Shown here: positions 52,465-61,745 of the stretch, one piece after another
Layout of the letters: each line of letters begins with the position of its first letter
How positions within the stretch are numbered: position 1 is the stretch's first letter
Program-made: the position numbers and the translations under genes
Notes under the pieces: model-generated
Database searches by the model: none
What the model was told of the DNA's origin: nothing
Seen by the model: the letters and a program-made list of their open reading frames with translations, nothing else
NCBI GenBank assembly: GCA_002423435.1
Contig: DIWE01000002.1
Span: forward strand, 1-64,000
Reading direction: 5' to 3'
DNA from: Clostridiales bacterium UBA6114
Lineage (GTDB): Bacteria; Bacillota; Clostridia; Oscillospirales; Butyricicoccaceae
Length of the DNA stretch: 64,000 nt

Positions 52465-53343
52465 CTAATCCGTTAAAGTCGCAAATTCCCGCTCCAATTC
52501 CTCGTAGCGCCCCAGTTCCACAAGATCACGGAATTCTTTGAGCGACGCGAATTTTTCCAGAATCTGCCGGGTGTTTCCATGCTGTTTTAAATGAAGCATC
52601 GCTTCCATCGCCTGTTTCAGGAAAACGTTCCTTATCGTCGCGGGATACAATATGAGTTTTGCTCCCGCCTGCCGGTAGCGCTCCTCGGAAAAGGCGTTGA
52701 GCGGGCTGGTGTCGTTGACATTGACAATCAACGGGCCTTTTACAAGCTTTACCGCGCGCTCAACCTCTTCTATGCTTGACAGTCCAACGATGAAGGCGGC
52801 GTCGGCGCCTGCTTCAAGGTACTGATTCGACCGGGAAACCGCTTCGTCAAAACCGTAGCTCACGATGGCGTCAGTCCTTGAAATAATGCAGAAATCCTTG
52901 TCCTTACGCGCAGCCTGTGCCGCTTTGAGCGTGTTTACGTGATGCTCGACCGAGACGACCTCGTGCTTGTTGCCGCCGTAGTAGGGACACTTTTTGGGCG
53001 AAACCTGATCTTCGATATGGATTCCCGACAAACCGGCGGTTTCAAATTCATGGACGGTACGCATAATGTTCAGCGTCTGGCCAAATCCGGTGTCGGCGTC
53101 GGCAATCACGGGAATGTCGGTACAGTCGGCGATGTTTTTGCTGCAGTTTATAACCTCGGTCATCGTCACAATACCCAGATCGGGAAGTCCGGCCATCGAA
53201 GCCGCGGCCCCGTTGCCGGTGACCGCTATCAGCTTAAAACCGGCGTTCTCGGCGACCTTTGCACCGATACAATCAAACACACCCGGGACAATGTAAGCTT
53301 TATCATCAGACAGCATCTGCCTGAGCGTTTTCCTTTTTTCCAA
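52465..53343 (-). CDS. Isocitrate lyase / PEP mutase family lyase
   Basis: 292 aa alpha/beta barrel. Metal-binding Asp82 and Asp84 (ADADTGFG) and Glu111 (HIEDQ) are present. The catalytic-loop Cys119 occurs in SPKKCPYYGGNK, where most lyases of the family have KKCGH or KRCGH. Related enzymes include 2-methylisocitrate lyase, 2,3-dimethylmalate lyase and oxaloacetate hydrolase. It lies 18 bp upstream of the LeuC-like gene, so it probably cleaves the hydrated product to pyruvate plus a short acid. Specificity cannot be read from sequence. Confidence 0.92.
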   Translation of the reverse strand: MEKRKTLRQMLSDDKAYIVPGVFDCIGAKVAENAGFKLIAVTGNGAAASMAGLPDLGIVTMTEVINCSKNIADCTDIPVIADADTGFGQTLNIMRTVHEFETAGLSGIHIEDQVSPKKCPYYGGNKHEVVSVEHHVNTLKAAQAARKDKDFCIISRTDAIVSYGFDEAVSRSNQYLEAGADAAFIVGLSSIEEVERAVKLVKGPLIVNVNDTSPLNAFSEERYRQAGAKLILYPATIRNVFLKQAMEAMLHLKQHGNTRQILEKFASLKEFRDLVELGRYEELEREFATLTD

Positions 53344-53360
53344 TGTTAAACTCCTCCGTA

Positions 53361-55241
53361 TTAAAGACTGGCTGCCGCCTGCGCCCCCTGATAGATCGCA
53401 TCCAAAGCCAAGCCGGGCTTTACCGCGTCACCTATCGTCAGTACTTTCATATCCGGGAAGCTCTCCTTGACCTGCGCCTCGAGGCCGTTTTCTGCCTTTC
53501 TGCCCGCGGCGACAACAACGGCGTCAAACCCGCCGATTGTCTCCGGATAATCCTGTACAAAGATATCGAGCTCCGGCAATCTGATCTCTTTAACACGCGT
53601 CAGGAGATTGACATCAACGCCCGCCTTGCTCATACGCTCCAGCATAAACTGGCGCCGGCTGGGGTTTAGGGCTTTGGCAAGGCCGTCGATCATCTCGAAG
53701 ATGATGACCTCTTTGCCCTGTTCGACAAGGTATTCGGCCGTCTCGCAGCTGATCAGGCCGCCGCCGAGCAAAGCGATCTTCTTGCCGGGGACCTTCGCGC
53801 CCTTTAACACATCGTCGCCGGTAAATACGTTTTTGGAGTTTACGCCGGGAATCGGGGGGATTGCCGGGGTGCTTCCGGTGGCGAGAATCAAAACGTCCGG
53901 TTTCTCCTTTTTGATCAGGTCAAGATCCACCTTCTGGTTATAGCGGATTTCAATGCCCCTCTTCTCCAGCACGCCGACGCGATAGCTCACAATGCTCTTC
54001 ATGTTCGTCTTGTGCGGAGGGATCGCGGCGAGATTGACAAGTCCGCCGGCGACATCGCTCTGCTCAAACACGACCGGCTTGAATCCGCGCTCTGCCAGAT
54101 CGCAGGCGGCTTCCAGGCCCGCAGGGCCGGCGCCGACGATCATGATCTTTGTACCTTGCCTGTCGGCGGACACTTTTTCGAAGTTAAGTACGGACTCGCG
54201 GCCCAAGCGGGGATTTTGCATACAGCAGATCTTTCTGTAGTTGATGGCGTCGCGGCAGCCCTGGTTGCAGCCGACGCAGCGGCGGACCGGCAAATCGTTT
54301 TTGCCCTGGGCCTTGTTGATAAGCTCCGGATCGGCCAGGTGCGCTCTTGCCATGGCGACCATGTCCGCCTTGCCCTCCTGGAGGATTTTTTCCGCTTCAG
54401 CAAGGTCCACGATGCGGTTAACGGCAACAACCGGCACACCGACGGCTTTCTTGACAACGGCAGCGTCGTCGGCATTGAAGCAGTCGGGAATATCCATCGG
54501 AGCGGAGATGTACGATTCGGACTCGGGCATTCCGCAGGAGACATGGATTGCGTCGGCGCCCGCTTCAACGAGAAGCTTCGCTACCTGCACGGTCTCCTCG
54601 ATTGTGCGTCCGCCCTTTACGTGCTCGTCGCCGCTGATCCTGAAGATCAGGGGATACTCGGGGCCGCAGGCGGCCTTGATCGCGCGGACGATATCCTGCG
54701 AGAATTTTGCCCTCTTCTCGACGCTTCCGCCGTATTCGTCGGTGCGGTCGTTATAGTGCGGCGACATGAACTGCGCGACCTCATGGGCGTGAGCACCATG
54801 GATCTCGACGCCGTCGACGCCGGCTATCTTGCATTTTCTGGCACACTCGGCATAGCTTGCAATCAGCGCCTCGATCGTATCCAGGGAGTATTCGGAGGGG
54901 AATTCGACCTTATGCCCGCGGCCTGCCTGCATGGCGGCCGGGTGCAGCTGACAAAAAAGCTTTGCCCCGTATTCGTGAACGGCATCGGCCATTTTCTTCC
55001 ATCCGGGGATGTATTTTTCATCTGAAAGCGCGGGACGCCCGGGGCCGGCCTTCCCATGCGGACTGCCGGGAATTACAATAAGCCCTACGCCGCCTTTTGC
55101 CCTTTCGCGCACATATTCCAGCATGCAGTCGCCGATCCGGCCGTCTTCCTCGCTGAAATAAACACACATGGACGAGAACATGATCCGGTTTTTTATCGTG
55201 ACATTCCCCAGGGTGATCGGGGTAAAAATTTTCTGATCCAT
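53361..55241 (-). CDS. Old-yellow-enzyme-type enoate/dienoyl reductase with FeS and FAD domains
   Basis: 626 aa, three parts. An FMN TIM barrel (about 1-310) starts MDQKIFTPITLGNVTIKNRI and carries the HGAHAHEVAQF active-site region. A 4Fe-4S motif follows at Cys322, 325 and 329, with a further Cys at 339/340 (CVGCNQGC...ICC). An FAD/NAD domain begins near 360 with IMIVGAGPAGLEAACDLA. This is the layout of 2-enoate reductase and 2,4-dienoyl-CoA reductase. It reduces an activated C=C bond with NADH. Gaps of 17 and 15 bp to its neighbours show it is in the same operon. Confidence 0.93.
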   Translation of the reverse strand: MDQKIFTPITLGNVTIKNRIMFSSMCVYFSEEDGRIGDCMLEYVRERAKGGVGLIVIPGSPHGKAGPGRPALSDEKYIPGWKKMADAVHEYGAKLFCQLHPAAMQAGRGHKVEFPSEYSLDTIEALIASYAECARKCKIAGVDGVEIHGAHAHEVAQFMSPHYNDRTDEYGGSVEKRAKFSQDIVRAIKAACGPEYPLIFRISGDEHVKGGRTIEETVQVAKLLVEAGADAIHVSCGMPESESYISAPMDIPDCFNADDAAVVKKAVGVPVVAVNRIVDLAEAEKILQEGKADMVAMARAHLADPELINKAQGKNDLPVRRCVGCNQGCRDAINYRKICCMQNPRLGRESVLNFEKVSADRQGTKIMIVGAGPAGLEAACDLAERGFKPVVFEQSDVAGGLVNLAAIPPHKTNMKSIVSYRVGVLEKRGIEIRYNQKVDLDLIKKEKPDVLILATGSTPAIPPIPGVNSKNVFTGDDVLKGAKVPGKKIALLGGGLISCETAEYLVEQGKEVIIFEMIDGLAKALNPSRRQFMLERMSKAGVDVNLLTRVKEIRLPELDIFVQDYPETIGGFDAVVVAAGRKAENGLEAQVKESFPDMKVLTIGDAVKPGLALDAIYQGAQAAASL

Positions 55242-55256
55242 TAATCAATTCCTCCG

Positions 55257-56777
55257 TTATTTTTGGGGCGCCGACTCAGCCACAGCCTGGGCTTTCTTGT
55301 CGTCTTTTTTATTGCGGCGCATTCCCAGGTAGATCGACACCGCGGTGAGAAGGAGCAGCACAAGAGAAATGGGAGAGGTGACAAACGCCAGATAGCTTCC
55401 TTTTGACAGTAAAAGCGCACGGCGCATATTGGTTTCGATCATCGATTCAAGCACAAAGCCCAAAACCGTACAAATCGGATTGAAGCCCGTAAATTTGAGA
55501 AGATATCCGACCACCCCGAAAATAATCAGCAGCCAGACAGGGTACATGCCCGAATTCAGTGCCAGCGCGCCGACGGTCATCAGACAAAGCACGCTTGAAA
55601 AAAGGTACGGCGGCGGAACGGAGGTAATCTTTACCCAGGGCTTTAAGAATACACGGCCCACAATATAGAGGGCAATTGCCGACACAATAATGCCCGCATA
55701 GAGGCTTGAAAGGATTTCGGGGTTCGTTGTGGCGAGCATCGGGCCCGGCCGCATGCCGTGCATAATCATGGCGCCAAGCAGAATCGCGGCGGAAGTCGAA
55801 CCGGGGATTCCGAACGTCAGGAGGGGCACAAATGTCGCCGGGACGCATGCGTTGTTGGCCGCTTCGGGGCCGACGATCGCGTCGGGAACGCCGGTGCCGT
55901 ATTTGTCCGCGTCCTTGGAGAAACGGCGGGATTCGCTGTATGCAATAAAGGATGCGATCGTCGGGCCCGCACCCGGCATGACGCCGACCACGATGCCGAG
56001 GACCGTGCTGAATACAGCCGCTTTCCAGCTGGCGAACGCTTCTTTGAGTGTAATAAAGGTATAATCGAGCTTGCCGAGCATTTCGGATTTGGCCTTTTTG
56101 CTCTGTACCTGCTTTACTACCTGGTCAATGATTTCGGAGGCGGCCACGAGTCCGATGATAACCGGGACCTCTCCCAGCCCCTCTGCGAGGTTGTGACTGC
56201 CAAAAGCGTAGCGGGTCATGCCTGTCAGGGTATCCGAACCCACCGTTCCGAGCATCAGACCGAGGATAACCGACATAAAGCCTTTGATAAAGCTGCCCTT
56301 GGACATGCTGACGACGGCGGAGAGGCCGAAGATCGCGAGGGCAAAAAAGTCGGCCGGGCCAAAAAGCAGCGCGATTTTCGAAAGCACGACCAGCAGGGAA
56401 ATGGCGATGATTCCGCCCAGGAAGCTTCCAAACGCACCGGCAGTCAGCGAATAGCCAAGCGCCTTGCCGCTGTGTCCATTTAAATGCATCTGATGGCCGT
56501 CCATGCTCGTCGGGGCGTTTGCAGGCTGACCCGGCGTCCCGATCAGGATGGCGGGAATGGATCCGCCGTATTCCGCGCCGACATATGCGCCCGCAAGGAT
56601 CATGAACGCATGCGCAGGCTCCATCCCGAGGACAAACGGGAGAATAAGGGCCATACCCATGGAGGCGGTGACACCGGGCAGCGCGCCCGCGATGATTCCC
56701 CATGTAGTGCCCAGAAACACCACTCCAATGCCGGTTAACGACAATGCGGAGAAGATTCCGGCCCATATAGAATGCAT
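55257..56777 (-). CDS. TctA large permease, second system
   Basis: 506 aa, about twelve membrane segments. TWGIIAGALPGVTASMGMALILPF and GIVVGMMPGAGPTIASFIAYSESRRF are the family's paired glycine-rich loops; IVGPEAANNACVPATFVP follows. The Lys-rich tail MRRNKKDDKKAQA is cytosolic. It is 35 bp after tctB and 15 bp before the enoate-reductase gene. It is only distantly similar to the TctA at 31677, so the two systems are probably independent acquisitions rather than a recent duplication. Confidence 0.95.
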   Translation of the reverse strand: MHSIWAGIFSALSLTGIGVVFLGTTWGIIAGALPGVTASMGMALILPFVLGMEPAHAFMILAGAYVGAEYGGSIPAILIGTPGQPANAPTSMDGHQMHLNGHSGKALGYSLTAGAFGSFLGGIIAISLLVVLSKIALLFGPADFFALAIFGLSAVVSMSKGSFIKGFMSVILGLMLGTVGSDTLTGMTRYAFGSHNLAEGLGEVPVIIGLVAASEIIDQVVKQVQSKKAKSEMLGKLDYTFITLKEAFASWKAAVFSTVLGIVVGVMPGAGPTIASFIAYSESRRFSKDADKYGTGVPDAIVGPEAANNACVPATFVPLLTFGIPGSTSAAILLGAMIMHGMRPGPMLATTNPEILSSLYAGIIVSAIALYIVGRVFLKPWVKITSVPPPYLFSSVLCLMTVGALALNSGMYPVWLLIIFGVVGYLLKFTGFNPICTVLGFVLESMIETNMRRALLLSKGSYLAFVTSPISLVLLLLTAVSIYLGMRRNKKDDKKAQAVAESAPQK

Positions 56778-56812
56778 AGTTTTTTCCTCCTATCTAAGCT
56801 TAAAATAACACA

Positions 56813-57283
56813 TCATATGAGTATGCCGGACGGGAGATCCGCACGGAAGATAGTTCCGAACACAAGATAAATAAATACTGTTACGCATAAAGCTACGATT
56901 ACAATCTGGACGGGTTTGCGCGCTCCCATCCACCAAAAACTGAAACCTGCAAAAATAAACGTGGAAACCGCGTAGCCGATATAATCGATGCCGAAGCAGT
57001 AAATGACGAACAGGACAGCCAGCAGGAACAGTGACAGCATATCTTTCCCTGTAAGCTTCGGCTTTTTCTCTCCATCCTTCGCTTTATTGGCAAGCGCCAG
57101 GATAAGGGTGACAAGCGCCAGCGCGCCGTAGACAAACCCAAGTAATTTCGGGAACCCGGCCGGGCCGAGCGGCTCCCCGGAATGCGGCGCTCCAAGCTGA
57201 GATCCTACATAATAATAAGCTGCCGCAAACGCCATCATAATCAAACTGGCCACGATATCGACTTGTTTTCTGTTTTTTATCAT
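56813..57283 (-). CDS. TctB small permease, second system
   Basis: 156 aa, four hydrophobic segments. The ATG at 57283 is preceded by GGAGG. An upstream in-frame ATG at 57343 has no ribosome binding site. It forms the membrane core with TctA. A 215-bp structured gap separates it from tctC. Confidence 0.88.
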   Translation of the reverse strand: MIKNRKQVDIVASLIMMAFAAAYYYVGSQLGAPHSGEPLGPAGFPKLLGFVYGALALVTLILALANKAKDGEKKPKLTGKDMLSLFLLAVLFVIYCFGIDYIGYAVSTFIFAGFSFWWMGARKPVQIVIVALCVTVFIYLVFGTIFRADLPSGILI

Positions 57284-57379
57284 ATTCAATCCTCCTTCGA
57301 TGGGTCTGATGAACCAATACCGACGAAAGGATGCCGCAAACATTCCGGGTCAGTATGTTCGTTTGATAGGGTTAAAAAG

Positions 57380-57439
57380 GGTGTGGGGAACATGCGGCAT
57401 TCGGACGGTCAGTCATCTACCGCGTATTCCCCATACACC
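57380..57439 (-). other. Intercistronic hairpin after tctC, second system
   Basis: On the minus strand GGTGTATGGGGAA (57439-57427) pairs with TTCCCCACACC (57390-57380) with a 2-nt bulge, followed by CTTTTTAACC. It resembles a partial terminator. Confidence 0.6.
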
Positions 57440-57498
57440 TGCTGCTAAGCAAAAACGGTGAAACGTGCCTGACAAATGCGCGAAATACTATGCTGGGC

Positions 57499-58536
57499 TT
57501 ACTGTACTAATTCACCGCCGTATTTTGTCAGCAACTCTTTAATCAAAGCATCCTGATCTTCGACGAATTTCTTGAATTCTTCCGGTCCCATGTAGCCAGG
57601 CAGGCCTTTGCTGTCGGCAATCCACTTCTGGAAGGAATCGGTCTCATAGCCCTTCTTAATGGTCTCATCCCAATACTTCACAGCCTCGGGAGAAGCGGTG
57701 CCGGGCAGGAAAAGTCCGCGCCACATATCGAAGGAGTAGTCGATGCCGAGCTCTTTAAGGGTCGGGATATCGTCAAAGCCTTCCACGCGCTCGTCGGACG
57801 CGAAAGCGAGGAATTTGACAAGGCCGCCCTTTTGCTGCTCAATGGCTTCGCTCATCTGGCAGAACGTAACCTCGACCTTGTTGCCCAGAAGCGCCGTCAG
57901 AGCCTGTGCGCTGTCGTCAAACGGGATATATGCGGGATCTACGCCGTATGTGCTGTTTAATACCATCGCGAACATCCACGCGGCGCCGCCGGCCACGTCG
58001 CCCGCCATCTGGACGTTTCCGGTTTTGTAATCTTCGAGGAATTCTTCCATGGTGTTCCATTTGGAGTTTGCGGGGACAACAACCATCTGGGGCTCGATCT
58101 GAAGGTTGATGACAGGGATCAGGTCAACGGCGATTCTCATGTTGTTTTGTCCCTGGTTTGTCCAGAGAAGATTCGTCGGCGTGGCGACAATCAGATAATG
58201 GCCGTCGTCTTTGCCTTTTTCCTGTATATAGTTCCATTCGTTGTTGCCGGCTCCGCCCTGCTTGTTGACCATGACCATCGGTTGCGGAACAAACTCCTGC
58301 GTCGCGGCGATAACCGCTCTGCCGATCAGGTCGCCGCCGCCGCCGACGCCGGAGTGGGTGACGATCTCAACCGGATGAGTGGGTGTGAAGCCCTCGGGAG
58401 CTGCCGTCGTTGCAGTGCCGCCGCTTGGAGCGCTGCCGCTCGGAGTGCCGCCGCTTGCTTTGTTCGAACAGGATGCCATCAAAACCAGTGTGGCGCACAA
58501 CATAACGCTGAGCAATGCTTTGTAGTGCTTTTTCAT
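57499..58536 (-). CDS. TctC-family (Bug) binding lipoprotein, second system
   Basis: 345 aa. The lipoprotein signal MKKHYKALLSVMLCATLVLMASC ends at Cys23. The ATG at 58536 follows GGAGGT; an in-frame start six codons upstream (58554) would contain that ribosome binding site. The mature part opens with HPVEIVTHSGVGGGGDLIGRAVI, the usual Bug-family carboxylate-binding loop. It is the first gene of the minus-strand operon tctC-tctB-tctA-enoate reductase-lyase-hydratase. A TATAAT at 58651-58646 may be its -10 element. Confidence 0.94.
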   Translation of the reverse strand: MKKHYKALLSVMLCATLVLMASCSNKASGGTPSGSAPSGGTATTAAPEGFTPTHPVEIVTHSGVGGGGDLIGRAVIAATQEFVPQPMVMVNKQGGAGNNEWNYIQEKGKDDGHYLIVATPTNLLWTNQGQNNMRIAVDLIPVINLQIEPQMVVVPANSKWNTMEEFLEDYKTGNVQMAGDVAGGAAWMFAMVLNSTYGVDPAYIPFDDSAQALTALLGNKVEVTFCQMSEAIEQQKGGLVKFLAFASDERVEGFDDIPTLKELGIDYSFDMWRGLFLPGTASPEAVKYWDETIKKGYETDSFQKWIADSKGLPGYMGPEEFKKFVEDQDALIKELLTKYGGELVQ

Positions 58537-59024
58537 TTTCTCTTGTACCTCCAATTTTTTCTTATTATACAGCGTACCTGCTGGGTAATACGTACATCTG
58601 TAAAGCGAAAAAGACAGCCATGGGAATTGTGGATTTTTGCTGAATATTATACCATTTTTATGTGAAAAGAATACATATTGACTAGTAACTTACGTTATTA
58701 TATACTTTTAATCAGATTTTGTCTAATATCAAATATTCATACGGGTTATAATATAAAGTTATAAAAACTGATATTTTTAGCGCAGATGTCAGAAAGGCAT
58801 CACCTGCCCGGGAGAAATCCGAAATGCGCCGACAGACGATGCCATGTCTTCCTCATGATGCCAAAAGCACTAATATGTTCCAGCAACCGATCCGGCAAAC
58901 CACCCCGCGAGCCGGAGCGTTTTGTGCGAAGGGGTCCTTATATTGATTCGTCTTTTAAGCTGTTGTATACTTATATCGGGATTATGCTTGGCAGCGGCTG
59001 TTTCCAGTGCACAGCTTTATGAAA
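58537..59024. other. Divergent regulatory region
   Basis: About 490 bp between tctC and the LysR gene, AT-rich at 58640-58770. TATAAT is seen on the minus strand at 58651-58646. No gene is supported. LysR binding sites are expected here but none can be picked with confidence. Confidence 0.45.
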
Positions 59025-59046
59025 ATAAATATAAATTTATATTTAT
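59025..59046. promoter_or_regulatory. 22-bp perfect AT palindrome
   Basis: A perfect inverted repeat (ATAAATATAAA plus its complement, no spacer), 25 bp upstream of the LysR-family gene. Candidate autoregulatory operator. Confidence 0.5.
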
Positions 59047-59071
59047 GCATTTTTGATGGAGGTGATATGAC

Positions 59072-60079
59072 ATGATCCTGAAAGAGCTCCGTTATGTGCT
59101 GGCTATCCGGGAACACCAGAATATTTCCCAGGCTGCCCAAAGCCTTTATATATCCCAGCCGGCTCTGAGCAAATATATCAAAAACCTGGAGACCCTGCTC
59201 AATGTCAAACTCTTTCACAGAGTGGGCAATAAAATGATCCTGACCTACGCGGGCGAGATGTATATCCAGGCTTCCAAAATCATGCTGGAAACATACGACC
59301 GGATGACGATGGATATCTTTGCCTCGGACGAAATGCTCAAAGGCAAGCTGCGTATCGGCATCACCACATACCGCGGGTCTCACCTGCTGCCGAAGGTGTT
59401 GCCGACCTTCCTGCAGATTTACCCGAATGTGGACATTATTATTTATGAGGAGAACGCAACGAAGCTTGAACAGCTCCTGTCGGAAGGTTCCGCCGACATT
59501 GTCATCATCAAGGACCCGTTTTCCACAAACAATATGGAGTCCATCCCTATCTACGAAGAGGAGCTTCTTTTATCGGTTCCGGCAAACTTCGACGTAATCG
59601 AGAAGGCCGTCACGATTCCCGGCCAAAAGTATCCCTGGCTCGATATCCAGCTTGTAAAAGACGAATGCTTTGTTTTGATGAAAAGCGCCCAGCGCACCCG
59701 CCAGGTTTCCGACCGCATCCTGCAGGAAGCAAACATAACGCCCAAAAAAATGATCGAGACCAACAATATCGAGACCGCTTTGCGCATGAGCGCCGCGGGA
59801 CTCGGGGTCAGCTTAATCCCGGAACTGTACGCGACGAGCAATTATTTCTTTGATATGCCCCGCTTTTTCTCCGCCGGCAATCCGCGCATCACATCAACCT
59901 TTAATATCGCCTACAGGAAAGACGGATATCTGACCAAATACGCCAAGAAATTTATTCAGATTGTCGTAGATTACTATAACGAGCAAAAAAATCAGCCGGA
60001 GCTGCCCCCCGTCTCCCCGCTCTCCGCCGACCCGGATTCTGCGCCCGGCGCGGCAACAAAAACGGAAACCCACGAGTAA
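59072..60079 (+). CDS. LysR-family transcriptional regulator
   Basis: 335 aa. The N-terminal winged helix (MILKELRYVLAIREHQNISQAAQSLYISQPALSKYI pattern) is clear, followed by a PBP-like ligand domain at about 92-300. A Pro/Ala-rich tail closes the protein. The ATG at 59072 follows GGAGGTGAT. It is divergent from the TctCBA catabolic operon, which it most likely activates upon sensing the substrate or an intermediate. Confidence 0.94.
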   Translation: MILKELRYVLAIREHQNISQAAQSLYISQPALSKYIKNLETLLNVKLFHRVGNKMILTYAGEMYIQASKIMLETYDRMTMDIFASDEMLKGKLRIGITTYRGSHLLPKVLPTFLQIYPNVDIIIYEENATKLEQLLSEGSADIVIIKDPFSTNNMESIPIYEEELLLSVPANFDVIEKAVTIPGQKYPWLDIQLVKDECFVLMKSAQRTRQVSDRILQEANITPKKMIETNNIETALRMSAAGLGVSLIPELYATSNYFFDMPRFFSAGNPRITSTFNIAYRKDGYLTKYAKKFIQIVVDYYNEQKNQPELPPVSPLSADPDSAPGAATKTETHE

Positions 60080-60080
60080 A

Positions 60081-60117
60081 AAAAAGCGCGTTCCCGGCTG
60101 TCGGGAACGCGCTTTTT
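60081..60117. terminator. Bidirectional terminator
   Basis: A 16-bp stem, AAAAAGCGCGTTCCCG with its complement, loop of 5, between the LysR gene and the convergent GGDEF gene. Confidence 0.93.
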
Positions 60118-60127
60118 GGATATTAAA

Positions 60128-61333
60128 TTAACCCCTCTCTGCCATATGCTCCCGCCTGTTTTTGTAAACGGTTCCGTTAAAGGAAAGGCTGTTTTTCCCG
60201 CTGTTTTTCGATTTTGAAAGCTCCCGGTCGGCCTTTTTATACAGCCGCTCAAAACTCATCTCGGGCGCCGCCTGCGCCGAAACCGATCCGATGCTGACCG
60301 TTACGTAGTTTGACACCGACGTCTCTCCCGCCGGTATTTGCATGGCTTCGACCCGCGCCGTGATCGCGTTCATGAACCCGATGATCTTTTCATCCGACAG
60401 GTCCGTTGCAAACAAAACAAATTCCTCTCCGCCAAATCTCGCGACAACGTCGGTCGCTCTCTTAAAATCCAGCGCAATGCTTTCGGCAATGGCCATTAAG
60501 CATTGATCTCCCGCGTCATGCCCGAACTCATCGTTAAAGCTCTTGAAAAAATCGATGTCGACCATGGAAACCATCACGCGGCTTTTGTTTCGCACGCTTT
60601 GTTTCCAGATGGATTCCAGTCTCTTTTCGAAACCGCGCCTGTTCAACAGATTCGTCAGCGAATCCGTCTGCGCCATCTTCTCTAACTGTTTATGCACAAT
60701 ATTGACGTTTATAAACGAAGCATAAAGCATATGCGAGACGGCGTAGGCGATTGCCGCTATCATCACGCAAAGCTGGATGTATTCCCAGGCGTCGGAGCCG
60801 ACCAAAAACAGCAAAATCCCCTCGGCGGCAAAACCGATCCCGCCGAAAGCCATAAGCTCTTTTCGGTTCAGCACCGGAATTACAGCGATAGCAGCCATCA
60901 TCAGCACAAAATTGGTAAACGCCTTCCTTTCAACGAGCTCGAGATAACAAAACACAAGCGAACCGGCGATATAAAAGCCCCAAAAGCTGAGGGAAAGGAT
61001 TCTCCCCTTTTTGACGTTTTTTGATTTTGCGATATATTTTCCGATGAGGACGAGATATACAAAGCAAACGGCCAAGAAGTACAAGCTTCCCAGAGAGTAT
61101 GCCGTGTTAAAGCCGTCATGGAAATCGGTAAAATAATTTAACAGAAGGTTGGCAATCTGCACAAACAGCAAAATAAATGTAAAAAGGATCACTCTTTGGA
61201 TATTGCTCCGGCTTCTCGCCTGCTCGATTTCAGCCCATTCCTTCTCTGTGACCTTGCCCGGCACTTCCTTCGAAACGTTCAGGGCATACTGGTTTTCCCA
61301 GAGCGACTTGAGCTCGATCAACAATCTCTTCAT
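60128..61333 (-). CDS. Membrane GGDEF protein, diguanylate cyclase
   Basis: 401 aa. A charged N-terminus (1-45) precedes about six hydrophobic segments (45-200). A short coiled region follows, then the GGDEF domain (about 220-385). The active site reads GGEEF (FGGEEFVLFA), compatible with cyclase activity. DIDFFKSFNDEFGHDAGDQCLM is the usual substrate-binding region. I see no RxxD inhibitory site directly before the signature. It makes c-di-GMP, probably in response to a membrane signal. It is divergent from rex, with a promoter at 61501-61496 (TTGACT on the minus strand). Confidence 0.92.
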   Translation of the reverse strand: MKRLLIELKSLWENQYALNVSKEVPGKVTEKEWAEIEQARSRSNIQRVILFTFILLFVQIANLLLNYFTDFHDGFNTAYSLGSLYFLAVCFVYLVLIGKYIAKSKNVKKGRILSLSFWGFYIAGSLVFCYLELVERKAFTNFVLMMAAIAVIPVLNRKELMAFGGIGFAAEGILLFLVGSDAWEYIQLCVMIAAIAYAVSHMLYASFINVNIVHKQLEKMAQTDSLTNLLNRRGFEKRLESIWKQSVRNKSRVMVSMVDIDFFKSFNDEFGHDAGDQCLMAIAESIALDFKRATDVVARFGGEEFVLFATDLSDEKIIGFMNAITARVEAMQIPAGETSVSNYVTVSIGSVSAQAAPEMSFERLYKKADRELSKSKNSGKNSLSFNGTVYKNRREHMAERG

Positions 61334-61745
61334 TACACAAATTTATCCTCTCCCGCATTCCGTCTGAAGATTGCCCGCGAAACGCATGTATGCCGGGTCC
61401 GGGCACGTCCCACTCTTTGGGCGCTGTAAAATGATATGCAGTAAAAATCGGATATCGTTCAATTCAGTTATAGATATATACATTATATATAAAAAAGTCA
61501 AGCGATATAAGGGTTTTAAGCAGGTTTAAATGATATTTGCCGGACAAACGAACTCACCCTTTTCGGTTTCTCGCCTGCCTCTTTATTCCCACCGCATTGG
61601 AAAACGGGTGTTCGGCAACGATTTATTTTTTTTATTGGCGCTTTTCCATAAAATGCTGTATACTTAGCTTTCATAGGGCCGGACGTCTTTTCGGTTTCAT
61701 TCCGGCGCCTATGCGCAGCGATTCGAATTGTTTGGGGTGAAGTGA
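61334..61745. promoter_or_regulatory. Divergent promoters of the GGDEF gene and rex
   Basis: 412 bp without a gene. Minus strand: TTGACT at 61501-61496 with TATATC after 17 bp. Plus strand: TTGGCG at 61635-61640 and TATACT at 61659-61664, spacer 18 bp. Confidence 0.5.

Noticed and set aside
50720..53343. Leucine biosynthesis (leuCD) or a methylcitrate cycle
   Set aside because: No leuA, leuB or methylcitrate synthase is near. The context is an uptake operon, so I kept the general family names and only suggested dimethylmalate chemistry.
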